DNA from: Patella vulgata
Taxonomy: Eukaryota > Mollusca > Gastropoda > Patellidae
Reading direction: 5' to 3'
Assembly: GCF_932274485.2 (NCBI RefSeq)
Contig: NC_065879.2
Coordinates: 38,310,436-38,374,435 of the forward strand
Length of the DNA stretch: 64,000 nucleotides
How positions within the stretch are numbered: position 1 is the first letter of the stretch; every line of letters begins with the position of its first letter. Under the pieces are notes generated by a model. That model saw nothing but the letters and a program-made list of their open reading frames with translations, did not search any database and had not been told where the DNA came from. This document shows, in pieces, positions 11,396-35,103 of the stretch. A program made the translations under genes and the position numbers.

Positions 11396-11814
11396 ACTGG
11401 GGGTGAGATTGATTCAAGCCCGCACCAGGCGTGATAATCTTCAAAATACAAACAAGTCGCACTCTAACCTGATTCCGTACTTTTCGTTTTTCTCATAAAT
11501 TATTATAGGTACACTAAAGACGTATATTCCTTCCTTCAAATTTTTATAATGTTCATATCAAAATATCATAATACGTCAATATCGCAAATTCAGTCTCAAA
11601 ATTGAAATTTTCCGTTATTCTCATAGTTACTATCCTCTGGTGCAAACCCTATTTTCCAAAATTTTCGGGGGCACCCTAGACCCGTCAAGTGTAGGTACAT
11701 CGGCGGCACCAGAAGCCGCATCGGCGGCCCCAGAAGCATTCGGTGGTAAAATAGAATTCGAAACAGAAATATGCTGACAGTTTAATTGGTATTACCAGCT
11801 AAAGCTGTTCAAGT

Positions 11815-12560
11815 TACCAAAAATCATTGAAAATCAATCTACTTGTTCGTCTCAAGACCTTAAACTCTGTGTATCAATCTAAAGTCAATTGAAACGATTA
11901 TACGGTGTATACATATAAAATCAATCAGATGATAATTATGGTCTCTAAAGCATCTACAAGATTTTTCAAAGCTATCAAGGGTCATAACCCTGGAAGTAGT
12001 TATCGAAAATCGTTGAAAATCAATAGGTTTCTTGATCTGATGACCTTAAGCACTGTGTACAAATTTAAGGTCAATAGGATATTAAATTTAGCCTCTAGAG
12101 CACCCAAAAGATTTTTCAAAGTGATCAAGGGCCATAACTCTGGCAGTAATTATTACAAATCGTTGAAAATCAATAGGATTCTCCATTTTATAACCTTAAT
12201 CACTGGGGTGACCACAATATACGACCACATTTCAATGTGGACATATAAAAATCAATAGTCTTCTTCGTTTCAGATATCTGATTATTGCATATAAAATAAT
12301 GGGATGGGCTTTTGTGGTTAGAGAGTTCACAAGATGCTACTAAGTGTAAAAGAGGAACATAACTCCTAGAAGTATTTTACAGAAATTGATGAAATTCAAT
12401 TGATTTCTTCGTAGCCCAAATTTGAATAATGCATATAAATTGAAAACAGATCGGCTGACAAGAGCGGTCACAAGATTCTACAAAGTGAAACAATGGTAAT
12501 AAGTAAATAACAGAGATTGCTGAAATTCAATTATATGCTTCACTAATGCCAACAACATGT
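11815..12560 (+). repeat. Diverged tandem repeat, about 160-190 bp units
   Basis: At least four units share the order 'aagatttttcaaag', 'atcaagggxcataac', 'gttgaaaatcaatag', 'gaccttaa' (clearest at 11955 and 12110, weaker at 11820, 12310 and 12460). The 117-codon frame at 11905-12258 comes from two units and is not treated as a gene. Confidence 0.6.
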
Positions 12561-13913
12561 GTAAATTTTTAAAAAAAATCAAATGATTAACGTGGAATGT
12601 GAACCACGGACAGGGGCGACGGAAATATTTCAATGGCATAGTATTTTATTACAGCATGTAAAGAAGGAACTATTTCTATGTCATACCCTCTTTCTATCCT
12701 TTCCAGTTATATGTACATGTTCTGAATGAACAGTGAATAAATACAATGTGTTTTAAAATAAAAACTTTAATATACATATATTATCATATGTGTATGCAGA
12801 ATGAGCTCAAATTCATGTCAAATTTCTAATGTAAAATCAATCATAATTAACAAACATAGTTTTAAAAGAAATAATGATATAATAATGTATAATGCATACA
12901 ATATTAATCTGTGTCTTTAGTCTGTTTAGACATTTTTGTATGTTTTTCAAACATGTTGGATACCTGGTTGTACAGAAAATGTGTAATTTACTTTATATTA
13001 TCTTGAGATATATATACAATAACATAGCATTCATAGATGCCAACTTTTCTAGCTGACCAAATCACCATAATCTTATATCAGTAAGCCAATGTATTTTTAT
13101 CCTAATAAAATATTGTTTTTTGGGGTTTTTTTTGTTTCCTGTAAAGATTTTCACTAAGGTCTAACAAAATCATTATTTTTTTTGTTTAACTGACCTGACT
13201 AGACCAACACTTTACACTAATAGTTTTTACCAATCAAAGTGGTTGAAGGAAGACTTCAAATAGAACATATAATCTGGTAGAAGAGATATCTAATTTAATT
13301 AGATTGGTACCATACAATTCTACATTTTATGTTAATACATATTTTAAATATGGTGTATAAATCTAGTCAAATAATATACCTATAATTGATATGTAATAAG
13401 TCATTTTATATTAAATGGTGTATAAATCTAGTCAAATAATATATTGATATGTAATAAAATATAAAGCCATTTTATATTAATACATATTAAAATAATTATA
13501 ATTGATATGTAATAATATCTAAAGCAACCACTATATGTATACAGATAAAAAATGTATTAAAATGACTAGACCTGTTCGATTTGTGTCAAAATTTATAATG
13601 TAGCTTTCACTGGATTATAATCTTCATTTAAATTGTTGGGTGATATCTGTCTTTATTATAAGTCTGTGATAAGATAGAACTGACTGCATTTTAAGTTAGC
13701 CATCAATCAAAATAAAATCAGTAAATAAGCCAACTTCCTGGTAATCTTTTAAAATAAAAATTTAATTGTATAGAGCTTTCTTTGTGAATAATTAAAACAA
13801 TACATCAGATCAACCCAATTTATTACCCTATTTTGACATAAATCTAAGAGGCTAACCTTCTTTCGGGGAAAAAAGATAACAGCTAATTATTTAATGTTAT
13901 AAAAGAAAGGTGT
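12561..13913. other. AT-rich ALAD downstream region
   Basis: No gene. Bases 13351-13440 contain a direct duplication of the stretch beginning 'ggtgtataaatctagtcaa', and a third relative lies in the ALAD intron near 15150. An inverse AATAAA (tttatt at 13819-13824) lies about 90 bp past the ALAD stop. Confidence 0.5.
13819..13824 (-). terminator. Probable ALAD poly(A) signal
   Basis: AATAAA on the minus strand, about 90 bp downstream of the ALAD stop codon. It is the nearest canonical hexamer. Confidence 0.45.
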
Positions 13914-24180
<10,267 letters not shown>

Positions 24181-24489
24181 CTTTCAATAAGAACTTGTAC
24201 TACGTCTTCCACACGTCAAATAAGCAGACGACACGGTATTATCTAAAACAAAATACGAAGCCCAGAGTACAATATCACTTTCACGACAGACGTCCATTAA
24301 ACTACCGGTATCACATGTGTGTTTGTTTACATTATATAAATACAGAAGGAAAGGTCAAATCGGGTAGGATTTTACTTCAACGCCAACAAATAACCAATCA
24401 AAAGTCACCTCTTATAAAATGTTAGACTCGCGTTAGCACGCTTGAACTAAATCTGTCAAAGCCATATGACTGTAAAATGTTCTTTGATA

Positions 24490-24815
24490 ATAAATTATTC
24501 TGCACCGACTGGGCGAATATGAGCATGAGGGAAATTTTGCCAGGACAGCTGGGCTTCGATATACTCTTATATCGAATTCCAATTGTCAAGGGATCTTTTA
24601 CGTGCACACCAATGGCTACACCGAACCTCAGTTTTCGTTCCACCCGAACAACAACTATACGTTATCCCTTGCCAGGCCCTCGATCCTGACAAGGCGGAAC
24701 CACACCGAAAAAAAAACGATGAACTTTCTAGGTCAACGCAGGAATCGATCACGGGACCCCAAGAGAGAGTCATCGTCTTACTTTATAGCCACCGTGGCTC
24801 CGTTGTCTGTTAAAC
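24490..24815 (-). repeat. tRNA-headed SINE, family 2
   Basis: Read on the minus strand: tRNA-like head (gagccacggtggct..), then 'ttgacctagaaagttcatcg', 'ggtgtggttccgcc', and the conserved body 'aaagatcccttgacaattgg' with 'aattcgatataagagtat'. All overlapping short frames are by-products. Confidence 0.7.
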
Positions 24816-24818
24816 TGA

Positions 24819-25400
24819 TCAGCATTGAAGATTCGCTAGGCCGCTGCAATCACGAAGGGGGGGGGGGGGGGACATCACTGATCTCTCTCTCTCTCTCTCA
24901 TATGGAGGTTCCGATGCAATATTGTGTGTCTTGTGTAATAATTGTCATGTTGTTATAATTTTTATGTACACGTTTATAAATATTGTATGCCGTCCTAAAT
25001 GGATGTTTCGATGCAATAAAATCTTATCTTAAATCTTATCTTATTAGCTCATAATTATAGCCTTAACTTTTTTCCTTCTGCAAATTAAATTTTAAAACAT
25101 TTTTTTGAGGTATTAAAAAATGAATAAAGCTGTTTGAAGTATTTTATGGGTACATAAAATAGTACGCGATTGCGTAAAATGAGTAAAATGCACCATTCTG
25201 CCCGGATCAGTTTACGTTACAGCGTCTTACGTTTAATGCACTTGCTATTGATGTCAATGATCGATCGACGTCATGTGATGTGATGTCACACGTATAATGC
25301 ATAATATGAACCTTATTAAGGTCAGTGATCTCACACAAAGTTAGAAGGCTTTCGCATTACCTCTGTGAAACAGATTGGTTGTCTATTGCAAATGTGCGAA
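24819..25400 (+). repeat. Dispersed repeat family D, copy 3
   Basis: Starts 'gattcgctaggccgc', is interrupted by a poly-G/(CT)n-containing segment (about 24850-25045), and resumes at 'cttaacttttttccttctgc' to end at 'cctctgtgaaacagattgg'. Confidence 0.6.
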
Positions 25401-26154
25401 AATACAAATAAGGAGATCATTTTTTACGGGAGAGAAAAGCGACTGATATAATGATTGCTTCTTTCGTGATTCATACAAGAGGGATTATCAGTGCGCCTAG
25501 ATTTCGTCGTTATTACGGTTCAATAATCGAAATATAATTTATACTATAAAATACAACAGATAATTTGATAACTATTTTCAGCCTGTCGCCTTCAGATCGT
25601 CAGTGTACAAATTAATATGCCAATTATTCCGATAATTTTAACTTTAAAGTCACTAGCACTATTTAAAAGGGTACATCTCCCTAATCCTTTACATTAAGGT
25701 CCTGAAATAAAACAACTCCCAATTCTACTTGATATTCATTGTGGATTCGTTGGGTGATTTTCATAGATTAATTTCACATCATAACTGAATACAATATACG
25801 GTACCATTATTGTATTACACATACATATTCGTGTAATAGATACATGTGTATATCAAAATTCCATTTAATAATTATACACAAATAAAAACATAATTGTTAA
25901 AAACAATCACTCTTACACCAAACCTTTTTAAATGTCATACCGTATTTTTGAATTCCATTTATTAGTTATCCAAGAATTAGTTTTGAAACGCTTCCGAATT
26001 TACTAGATATACGCCAGATATATTATACTATTAACGATTAGTGTAGGCCATTTTGTAAAATCTGTCACCTAATCCTTTGACCGAAGTAGTATATCCATAG
26101 AATTACTTAAAGCAAGGATCTAAAAGGGGGTGAAATGTCATTATCGAGAGCGTC

Positions 26155-26164
26155 TATATAAAAG
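26155..26164 (+). promoter_or_regulatory. TATA box of SMB-GPCR 1
   Basis: TATATAAAAG, 43-52 bp before the ATG, implying a very short 5' UTR (about 20 nt). The upstream 'gaaatgtcattat' block at 26132-26144 is conserved before the GPCR-2 TATA box. Confidence 0.7.
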
Positions 26165-26206
26165 GTCATTTTATTATAATTCTATCCCATTTAAACGCAA
26201 ACGACC

Positions 26207-29200
26207 ATGGAACGCAATGGATGGCATAAACGTTTGTTTAGTATTACAGTTTTTGTAATTTTACGTAGTTTGACGTTGCCCGTTGGAGATGCTTCTAGCG
26301 ACCCTAATTACTTTTATATTGTGCCAAGATCAGATTATGTCAGCAGTTACGAATCTAATGATGATGAGCCACCGCGCAAATCATACAGATTTGCGTTCGA
26401 AGAAGCAAACGCTTCGTATATAGACTTTGAATCTCAGACAGTCTATATTTACGAGCTTGCCTGTCGACAAAGCTGTACTAAAAGATTAGACTCTGAACCA
26501 AACATTTACTGTGACACATGTTATTGTGATGAACCCTGTCAATACTATGGTGACTGTTGCCCAGGTTGGAAAACAACACCTGCGAAGGTCGTGCGCACAA
26601 CTTGTGGTTCAACTAGATTTCCGGATCTTGGCATTTACATTACGAGAGTTGATGATTGTCCCAAAGAGTACCAGGACACAGCTATCCAGAAACTTTGCAA
26701 ACAAAACAGCACCGACAACTGGCGATTTACACAACTGGTCTCGGACCTTACAACAGGTTTAGTTTACAAAAATAAATACTGTGCCCAGTGCAACGGTGTT
26801 CAAAATGGGGATGCATGGAAAGCCAACGTGGTTTGTATATCAGGATTACCGACATTTACGGACACGTCATCAAAGGATCAAATATTTCGGGATATCATGG
26901 GGAAAAGCGAATGTACAGTCAAATATATACCACCCGAGAACTCTATACCACACGAATGTCCATCTTCCCAGGATGATGTAACTTTTACGAAATGTAACCA
27001 AACTGGACAGTGGCTACGATTCGACGCCTTGACGAACAAATCATGCGAAGAACTGCCATACAACCCAATTAAATATTATAAGAATATATTTTGCTACATA
27101 TGTAACACATACTTCCCGTGGGCATTCATAAAGAATGATTACGTACCAAGGGACCCTACTACGGTTTTCTCGGTGGCTTTGACATCTTTATTTGATCTAT
27201 CGGATGAATCCCCAATGGCGAGTGAGGTGGTTCCGAATGATTTCACCTGTCCAACGCTAGAAGACCCATATTTGGTAAGTAGTAATGATCATGTATATCA
27301 TTCAGATAAAATCCAGTCAGTGGCAAGTGGTATCCATTTTTTAGAGGCACTACACATACTCTGCCCCACACACGATACCGACCAAAAGTGGTATCTTCGG
27401 AAACCAATTTAATATAAACAAGTTAGTTCTTGAATCCAAAATGCTGTTCGTTTTAGCTATAATGGTGGGTTTAAGTTATAATTTAGAATTCTTAATGCAC
27501 CAATCGGGGGGGGGGGGGCTTCCATCCTAGGTCCTTATAGGCGTTGGTCCAGGGGCCCCAATAACCTGGAGAAAAGAGTACTTGCGGCCAAATTATTGGG
27601 TCGGCTAAAGCCCCACTAGCCCCGCCCCCCCCCCCCCACTCCGCCGGGCCTGCCAATCAGCCTTTTTGACATCTTCAAGACCCCAATTTCAATACCCGAA
27701 TAAAATACTTTTATAAATATAGGATATGAACCTCTGACTGAACCGAAATTCTTTTTTACATTTCTTCTAATTCGGATTGTTTTTCTTTAGTGTACTTGCA
27801 GGAACACCAGTTGTGTTAATGGCAAGGAGCTCAAGGGTGGAGAATGTGTATCTGTATTTGAAGTCACCAATTTGATTAGGTATTTGATATGTTTAGATGT
27901 GGAGATACGATTTAACTCAACCCTCGTTAGTTCAAATGACACCTTGATTATCAAAGATATAATAGTTAACAACACAGCTGACTTGATGGGTAGTATTTTA
28001 TTCATGGCTATACACGTACGGTATATTAGTCCGTGTAGAAAGAGTATGATCATGACGTACGGGGTGGAATCTACAGTTATCTTCAAAGAAGCTGTGAAAA
28101 TCAGAGAATTTGAAAGAAGAATTTTGTCAGAACTACCAAGATGGGGTCAAATAGACAACGATATGAATTTTACATTTTCATTTAGTGGCACACGTATAAA
28201 CCCCCAAAACACTTATATCCTCAACAGTGATCTAACTACCCCCTGTAAGGAATACAACATCCCCACCATAATTCATTACATGCAAAGCAAAGAGTTTGTT
28301 TTCTTTAGTTCAGAAATAATTATCTTTCATAAAGTTTATACCTGCCCAAGTATTTCTCTCCGCGATTCCGAAGCAGTTCTCTCTATTGACAACAAAAGTT
28401 TACTGATAAGAGCGAATAACAGATCCCTTAACGACTTTGAATTCAAAATAACAATGGATGGAGGTTATCTGGTGTGCGTTGATGATTACACCCAACAAGC
28501 TATTGATGCAGAAGCAAAGTCATGTCCCGATGCAGAAACAACAAAATTTATTAGTTTCCCCAAACGCACCATATCAACATTAGGTCTTTTGTCTGGTATC
28601 TGTACAACTTGTTCCTTGGTTTTTCTTTTCGTCACATTTCTTGTGTTCTGTCTTCTAAACAAACGACGTACATCAATAGGAACCAGTATCATGATGCTTA
28701 CTGTAACACTCTTCGTAGCCCAGACCTTGTTTGAATTTGGAGTTGAACAGATAGAAATAAAGTGGGTTTGTGAAACACTTGGAGTCCTTACCCATTTCTT
28801 TTGGTTGTCGACCACTTTCTGGATGAATGTATGCACTATTATCCTTTTCTACAATTTGTCTTATCCGATTGAATCACGATTTACATCAACAGGTAAGATG
28901 ATGCTTTACTCAATTCTCTATACATGGGGATGTCCTATGCTGATTGTTATGGTAGTGATTCTAACTTCCCATCTGCAGTTTGGGAATCTGGGTTATGGAG
29001 GATCATCCTGTTACATCACCACATCTACATGTAGAAGATTCGCCTTCGCTTTGCCCGTTGGGTTATTGGTATTGCTGAATATTGGCTTATTCTCTTACAC
29101 GTTCATCAAACTTCGACGGGGCACAAAACTCCAGTCGAACCAAGAAAACCAGATCAGTATGTTCGCTTGCCTGAAACTATCAGTTATCACTGGACTTACG

Positions 29201-29476
29201 TGGATTTTTGCTTTCCTTTACGAGGCTACGGGCTACGAAGCTTTTGTTTATTTATTTACTGTATTTGTTGGTGCCCAGGGATTTATACTGTTTTTGGTAT
29301 TTGCATGCAACAAAAGAGTCTTCAAGCAATTGAAAATGATTTTTACAAACACCAAGACCAATGACAGATCTGGAAATAACAACTTACGGGCTGTAGAGTC
29401 GTCTTCAACAGCCGAAAGTAAAGAGGAAACTACAAAACACTCCATGGTAAAGACCCCTGCAACTACCGTACTCTAA
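26207..29476 (+). CDS. Secretin/methuselah-like GPCR with SMB-like ectodomain (copy 1), 2 exons
   Basis: Exons 26207-27274 and 27791-29476 join in phase 0 (TATTTG|gtaagt ... tctttag|TGTACT), giving 917 aa. The signal peptide is about 1-30. A somatomedin-B-like knot lies at 86-133 (C86, C90, C102, C105, C107, C111, C117, C118). Cysteine-rich ectodomain repeats include CAQCN and CYICN, and the second exon opens CTCRNTSCVNGK. The 7TM block is about 617-863, with the TM3 cysteine (683) and loop-2 cysteine (763), TWGCP in TM4, LTWIF in TM6 and a polar tail. No HL/T GPS cleavage motif is seen before TM1, so it is methuselah-like rather than a cleaved adhesion receptor. It should be a plasma-membrane receptor; the ligand is unknown. 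Nearly identical in the 7TM to copy 2, 9 kb downstream. The unspliced first-exon frame would add about 45 spurious residues. Confidence 0.9.
27485..27660 (-). repeat. G/C-run-bounded repeat in GPCR-1 intron
   Basis: Runs from a poly-G block (27507-27519) to poly-C (27626-27639) and 'actccgccgggcctg'. Its inverse start, 'ggcccggcggagt', recurs at 60564-60576 and 63961-63973, where both duplicated blocks end. Confidence 0.6.
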
Positions 29477-32400
29477 TCCTTGGCAAAACAACACAATTGA
29501 AAACTGAAATTTTCAAGTGCCCCCAAAGTCACTAGAAAGGTTTTTCGGGAAGGCTGTCACCTGACAGACGAGTTTGCAACGCCCATGGTAAAGCGGTCGG
29601 GTGTGGTCCTAATTAGGAATCCTTAAGATTATATCATTTTGTGGTTAACATACGTTTTTGTGTTTCATTTTTTGAGGTATTAACCTTCGTTTAGTGTTTC
29701 TTGTAATCCTTTATATCCAGTGAAGTCACTATCACTAAGAATGGATATTTGGTATTAATTGTTCGTAATAATGGTAGCGTTATTCGTGTTATAATGTACT
29801 GATTTTATAATTGAATGGTCAATATCTCTGTATTAGTGGTGATGATTTTCTACATGAACATTGTAAACATATATTGTATTTGTCTTCGTTGTTCTCATAA
29901 AGAAATAAATGTACAAATCAATCTGCCTGCTATCATATTTAAATCAGAAGTGATTGTAGACTTTCATTAATATACCTTGGTTGCACCATACTTCCGATAT
30001 AGTTGACGTCACCGATTGAGCCGTGTTGGTATCACAGGCGCTTGTAAATTGTAAAATCTTTCATTGACCAAATAGAACGGTCCAATTCCTGTCCGGATAA
30101 AATATCCCCCATAGCACGCTGTATAACGTATGGTCGTCTTTATTACCCCGGTTTGCGCAGAAACCTGTGACGTTAAGCCACATGGCATTTCATTTCTCTA
30201 TACCAGTAGTCCAGAACACTTAAAATTGTGTTGACTGTGTGGAACACCTAATCCAGAAATGGTTACAAATGAAATGGAGTTTAACGTCCCACCTTGTTTT
30301 TACTGACTGGCTAATAAAAATGAAGACGATGAAATGATTACATCATGCGTGCTTAAAAATAAAAGCATACCCTGCTCATGCGGGGGCGATGGTTTGAACC
30401 ATCAAAATCAATAACATAGGTTCTTAAATATAAAAATACAACAACATTATTATACAGTTGCTATGGAAACCCCCTCAAATATCAAGAAATATAGAAAGAC
30501 TGCACAAAACCCGCCACCGCCAATAACTCTTAGCTAAGGTTAGGATGTGAATTTCCAAATCAGAATATACCAGGTAAAACAGAATCAAAGGTCATTAGCA
30601 GCGGTGGATGATCCAGGTAGCGATCAAGTCCCACTTCTTATGGGGAGACTCCCATCCCTCAGGGGCCCTTTACCAAATATCCTACGTCCGCCATTGGCCA
30701 GCAGAATAATGTACAAGGTGGGTTAACACAATTTATGAACACCACGTGAGACATACAATGGCCGACCTTCATGTTTCGGGTCTTGAATCGCGAAATGTTA
30801 TTGGGGCCCTTCGCAACCGGCATCACAATCTAGAAACCCACTGTTATTTTCGTAATGGGGTTGTTCCATGACAGATCACAATAAGTTTACTTTTTTATTG
30901 AATCGTTTGCTATATTCTTAACATACGGAAGAAAAACCAAAAACAATTAGTTGCCATGCAAGATACGTCCATATTTTGCAAGAGATGGGCGCAGATAGAG
31001 GTCGTCCTCTATGAAACCCCATTAAAACTTTTGCCTCTATCGTATTCACAAGGTTTTCGGAAAAGGGGGGTAACTTTAGTCCGGGAGATTTCGGAACGTT
31101 GAATGACCCAAATGCTTTGAAATAAATCTTTTTAAGAATGCAGCTTCTGTTACGTTCTTTAAAAACAATTTATATAGTTCACAATGTTTTTGGCTAAGGG
31201 GGAACGAAATTAAGGTCCGGGATCGCTGATTATCAATAGGGCCCGCCCTCTCATGACACTAATGCTTCACACCGAAATTGAAAAAAAAAACTGTTTAAAA
31301 CAAAAGCCTATATCGAGTGCACTAGTTTTTCGGAAAAGATAACATAAATCCGGAACGGAAGTTCACGGATGCTGAATATAGATAGGATTCGTCCTCTTAT
31401 AAACCCCCCAAAAATGTGTTAAAAAATGTAGCCCCTACAAAGTTCAAGGAGTGTTTGGGGTGGGAAGGGGGGAACTCTAGATTGAGTTCGTCCTGACGGA
31501 CGTATCGCCAAAAAACGATGGGAATCCATATGTTCCATGATCTAGTGCTCCCAATTCGTCCATAAACTTTGTTATAAGTTTTGCGTACAATGCAGGGGGT
31601 CATAACTCAATACGTTGTAGTATGATGCGCGCCAATATCGGACTCATCCAGGATCTTGTGATCCTCAACATCTATTGTAACTTTATCGGAATCGGACAAA
31701 AATTGTAATCATTGAAGGGTTCAGAAACTTCCTGCATATTTTACATTTTGCGACCTTTCACACGTCCAATTGAATAGGAATTTAATTCCAAATCCTGATC
31801 CTACCTGGGATATTACCAGAACACTTAGATACAGTACAGTTGTTGTTGACACTTGACGTCTAAACATTCCTATTCCTATAGGATTAGGGCCCTATAAGGC
31901 TTTACTAGTCTCATAGTGTTTTTGCCCCTGCTACATATCAATCGCGTAATTTTCAGAGAAATATATACACAGATAATCCCAAATTACTTACAATCCTCGG
32001 AATAAAGCACCACACTTATATTATTAACCAAGAAGGAACATCAATATATAGTGATATGTTATATACTTTTTGTAATTTTATACATATAAGGTTTATATAT
32101 CAATTCCATTTAATAATTACCGACAGGTAAGTAAAGCTTTTTAAATGGTTAAATGATATGATACTGGTGTATTAGTTCGAATTAGGTAGATTCTATCTAT
32201 AATCATAATTCAAAGGGCAACGTGCCTTATGATTTACTATTTTACTTTTTTTAATTTTTAAAGTAAAAAATATCTTATATCACATTTTCTTACAATCTAG
32301 TGTTCGTATCTTCACAAGCAATCATATCTCTAAAACTAACTAAATGACGGCAATTAATGGTGGTGTGAGACCAACATATCATAAGATATGCGAATGTTTC

Positions 32401-33537
32401 AAAATTTTCTATAACAAATCGAAGAAATACAGACATGCTTCGTGAATTCATTCAAGATTATTAATACGACTAGATGTCATCGTTATTACGGTTCAATAAT
32501 CGTAGTATAAAAGACAACAGCTAATTTGATAATTATTTCTTCAGTCTGTCGCCTTCAGATCGCCTGTGTACAAATTAAAAGGTCAATTCCCGCGATAATT
32601 TTAGCGTTAAATTCACTATTATATGTATCAAAAATGTTTAGATAGTACCGCTAAAAAATGTACAAACCTTTGGTCTTTTCTAATCAAATTTTATAAAAGT
32701 AACCAGGACCTGAAATAAAATAACTCCCAATTCTATTTTCAAAATGACTAACAGTTTATTTGATAATGATCCACAGTTGAGTAAAAGCTTTTAGAAGCAT
32801 AATTGTTAGAAAGCTTCACGGTGTATATATCATTATTTTATAATTATATTTAAATACAACAAAAGATTTTAATGCCTTTCTAATCATATTTAAATTCCAT
32901 TTAATGTCACAGATTCATTCTATTTCAATTCCATTATTGTAATGGCATACATCGATTATCATATTTAAATTCCATTTAATAATTATCCAAGGATTAGTTG
33001 TGGAATTTAGTCCATTGGAAATTCGGCTAGAATAAGCTAAATAGTAAAACTTTTTTAAAGGGTCAAACCTATTTGATTTATAATTTAGTTAGACATGATG
33101 TGTTGCTTCAATTAGGGTTATCTTTATTGTCCCTTTTCACACCTGGCTTCGCTCTGGGAAGATAAACTGGTCTGGATTCGTGTATCCCTACAATCATATG
33201 TATATGTCCTTAAATGTCAAGATATAAGTCCTTGGTAAGGAATCCCGATGCAAGTCAATTAATGAAATAAAGAAATACCGTATTATAGTCTCAGATGACC
33301 AAATAATGTTGAATGAAATTAAAATCCACTTACCTCCATCCATTTATCAATGCATCTATCTACCTTCTTTCATTTTTATCGAATGTAGTATATATTTATG
33401 AACTGCCCATTAAACTATGTGCATCTCCATAATATATTATACAGTCATGTATTGGTAATCTGCTAATCCTTTGACTGTAATAGTAATGTCGACATCCATA
33501 GAATTAATCAAAGTAAGGATATGAAAGAGGTGAAATG
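29477..33537. other. GPCR-1 / GPCR-2 intergenic region
   Basis: After the GPCR-1 poly(A) site there is unannotated AT-rich sequence, a degenerate SINE family 2 piece (about 30266-30360), and non-repetitive sequence to 32440. From there to 33537 is the upstream region of GPCR-2, homologous to 25460-26137. No gene; the minus frames at 31397 and 33437 have no support. Confidence 0.5.
29904..29909 (+). terminator. Poly(A) signal of SMB-GPCR 1
   Basis: AATAAA about 430 bp after the stop, in a 3' UTR block ('aataaatgtac', then 'aatctgcc') conserved in GPCR-2 at 39831. Confidence 0.65.
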
Positions 33538-34429
33538 TACGAAAGACGAGTAGGGATATTCCAACTTCAAAGTTCCGACTTCTAACTTCTAAGTTCCAAG
33601 TTCCAACTTCCATGTTCCATGTTTCATTCTCCATTTTATCAGTAGCTCAGTGCGTGTAAGATTTTGTTAATAGCTTAAATAAAGCAAGTTTTTATCAATA
33701 TTTATAGTTTATAAATACACTTAGTACAGGTATCTACGAAAGACCGACAGGGAAATTCCAGCTTCCATGTTCCATGTTCGAAGTTCCAAGTTCGGACTTC
33801 CAAGTTCATAGTATCACGTGATAGCAATACGGCCAGACAGCCAGAATAACACGTGATTGAAAAATTAAAATGAATGAGATTAAACAACTATTTGGCGAAG
33901 ACAGAGGCTTTGAGCCGATGAAAATATGCGCTGTTATTTTAATGGCAAAATTTCCATTAAATACAAAAATATGTGACTTGAGATTTTAAGTAGAATAAAT
34001 GACTGTCATGTACACTAATAATATACATGTACCAGGAACAATTATGTATATGGCCCAAGAATTATTGTATTCACGCTGAGGCTACAGATATCCAATGATA
34101 AAGCTCCCAAACTTAAAGATTTATCTTGCAGTTAAAATAAACCACTCGACCAATAAATGAAAGATTGATTAAAATACATATGTAAGATCTGAAGCCTTCC
34201 GTAGAGGAAAATACCACACATTCCATAATGTAGCATTTTTTTTGTGTGTTTTTTTGTGCTTATTCTATTCACCAGATTATTGTATCAGTTTTTTTTTCAA
34301 GTGTTAATATTTAAGAAAAGAATAATTTCCATCTTCATGTGAGATTAATAATCAAGAACTAAACCAAGAGAGGTTTTCACTTCACTGTTTACAGCAATAT
34401 CTAGATTTTGACAGATGCCCCCCGCGCAA

Positions 34430-34800
34430 TCCCTGCACCTCTGACAAGGGGAAACCACACCGGCTAGCGAGTCTGGATCTTACTCAATTAGCCATTGTTG
34501 CTCCTGTTGAACGTTAAACGCTATTTTATTTCATTTCATTTTCCTACTTTTCCGAACCAATCGGACTATTGAAGATAGGCATACGTCATGCAGTGTGATA
34601 TGACGGAAATTATCAATGGGCCATGGCATTTCTTTGTCGAATTTCAACTACGAAGGATTCTTTTAAGTGCACGCCAATGTGTACACAGGAGCTAGTTTTT
34701 TTTACATCATCCATAATACTAGACACTTTTCTTTGCCAGGCCCCTTGTCCTGCACTATCGACATGAACAAACCACGCTGCAAAATCCCGGGGAACTTTCA
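34430..34800 (-). repeat. SINE family 2 pieces inside the long-TIR element
   Basis: The plus strand shows 'tatttcatttcattttccta' and then, in order, 'accaatcggactattgaaga', 'catacgtcatgcagtgtg' and 'gccaggccccttgtcctgca'. This is the family 2 body read backwards. An inverse counterpart lies at 41105-41340. Confidence 0.6.
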
Positions 34801-34894
34801 GTGTACATAATCATAGTATTGAGAGGATTATGGCCGATAACCCGACAACCCGACATCACGACATTTTAACCTGACAATACGACATTTTTACGCG

Positions 34895-35037
34895 ACATTA
34901 CGTGGTGCGCACGTAAAAGATCCCTTAATCCTGATGGAATTCGATAAATTGGTCGTAGCGTCGCTGTCCAGGCAAAATTGCCCTCATAAACCTCGAGAAA
35001 GAACAGTACCGTATGACGTTAAACCCCATTTCATTTG
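34895..35037 (+). repeat. SINE family 2 fragment, plus orientation
   Basis: Contains 'gcacgtaaaagatccctta', 'aattcgataa', 'gcgtcgctgtcc', 'gacgttaaaccccatttcat': the 3' two thirds of the family. Confidence 0.65.
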
Positions 35038-35103
35038 ATTGCTGCTATTTCCGATGTGTGTTAATTACATTTACTTGCAAGTTGTAATAACGGATAATGA
35101 TTT

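Larger units (their letters stand above)
24181..26150. other. ALAD / GPCR-1 intergenic region
   Basis: Holds the SINE at 24490-24815, a G-run and (CT)n at 24857-24900, and repeat D to 25400. From about 25460 it holds the upstream half of the tandem duplication unit, which is homologous to about 32440-33537. No separate gene; the overlapping frames at 24422-24958 are SINE-derived. Confidence 0.5.
25460..29950 (+). repeat. Tandem gene-duplication unit 1
   Basis: Bases from about 25460 (for example 'tcgttattacggttcaataa' near 25507, 'gtcgccttcagatcg' near 25587) through the 3' UTR (29904-29930) are homologous to about 32440-39870. The duplication therefore carried a long upstream region and the whole gene. 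Confidence 0.8.

Noticed and set aside
24422-24958. Five overlapping short frames on both strands
   Set aside because: All lie in one SINE copy and its poly-G/(CT)n flank; no frame is conserved between SINE copies.
27275-27412. Read-through C-terminus of the GPCR-1 first-exon frame
   Set aside because: It follows a consensus donor, is not conserved in GPCR-2, and splicing at 27274/27791 gives the conserved receptor.
33437-33887. Two minus-strand frames reading like 'MEVGTWNLEV'
   Set aside because: They arise from the 'acttccatgttcc' short repeats of the long-TIR element arms.
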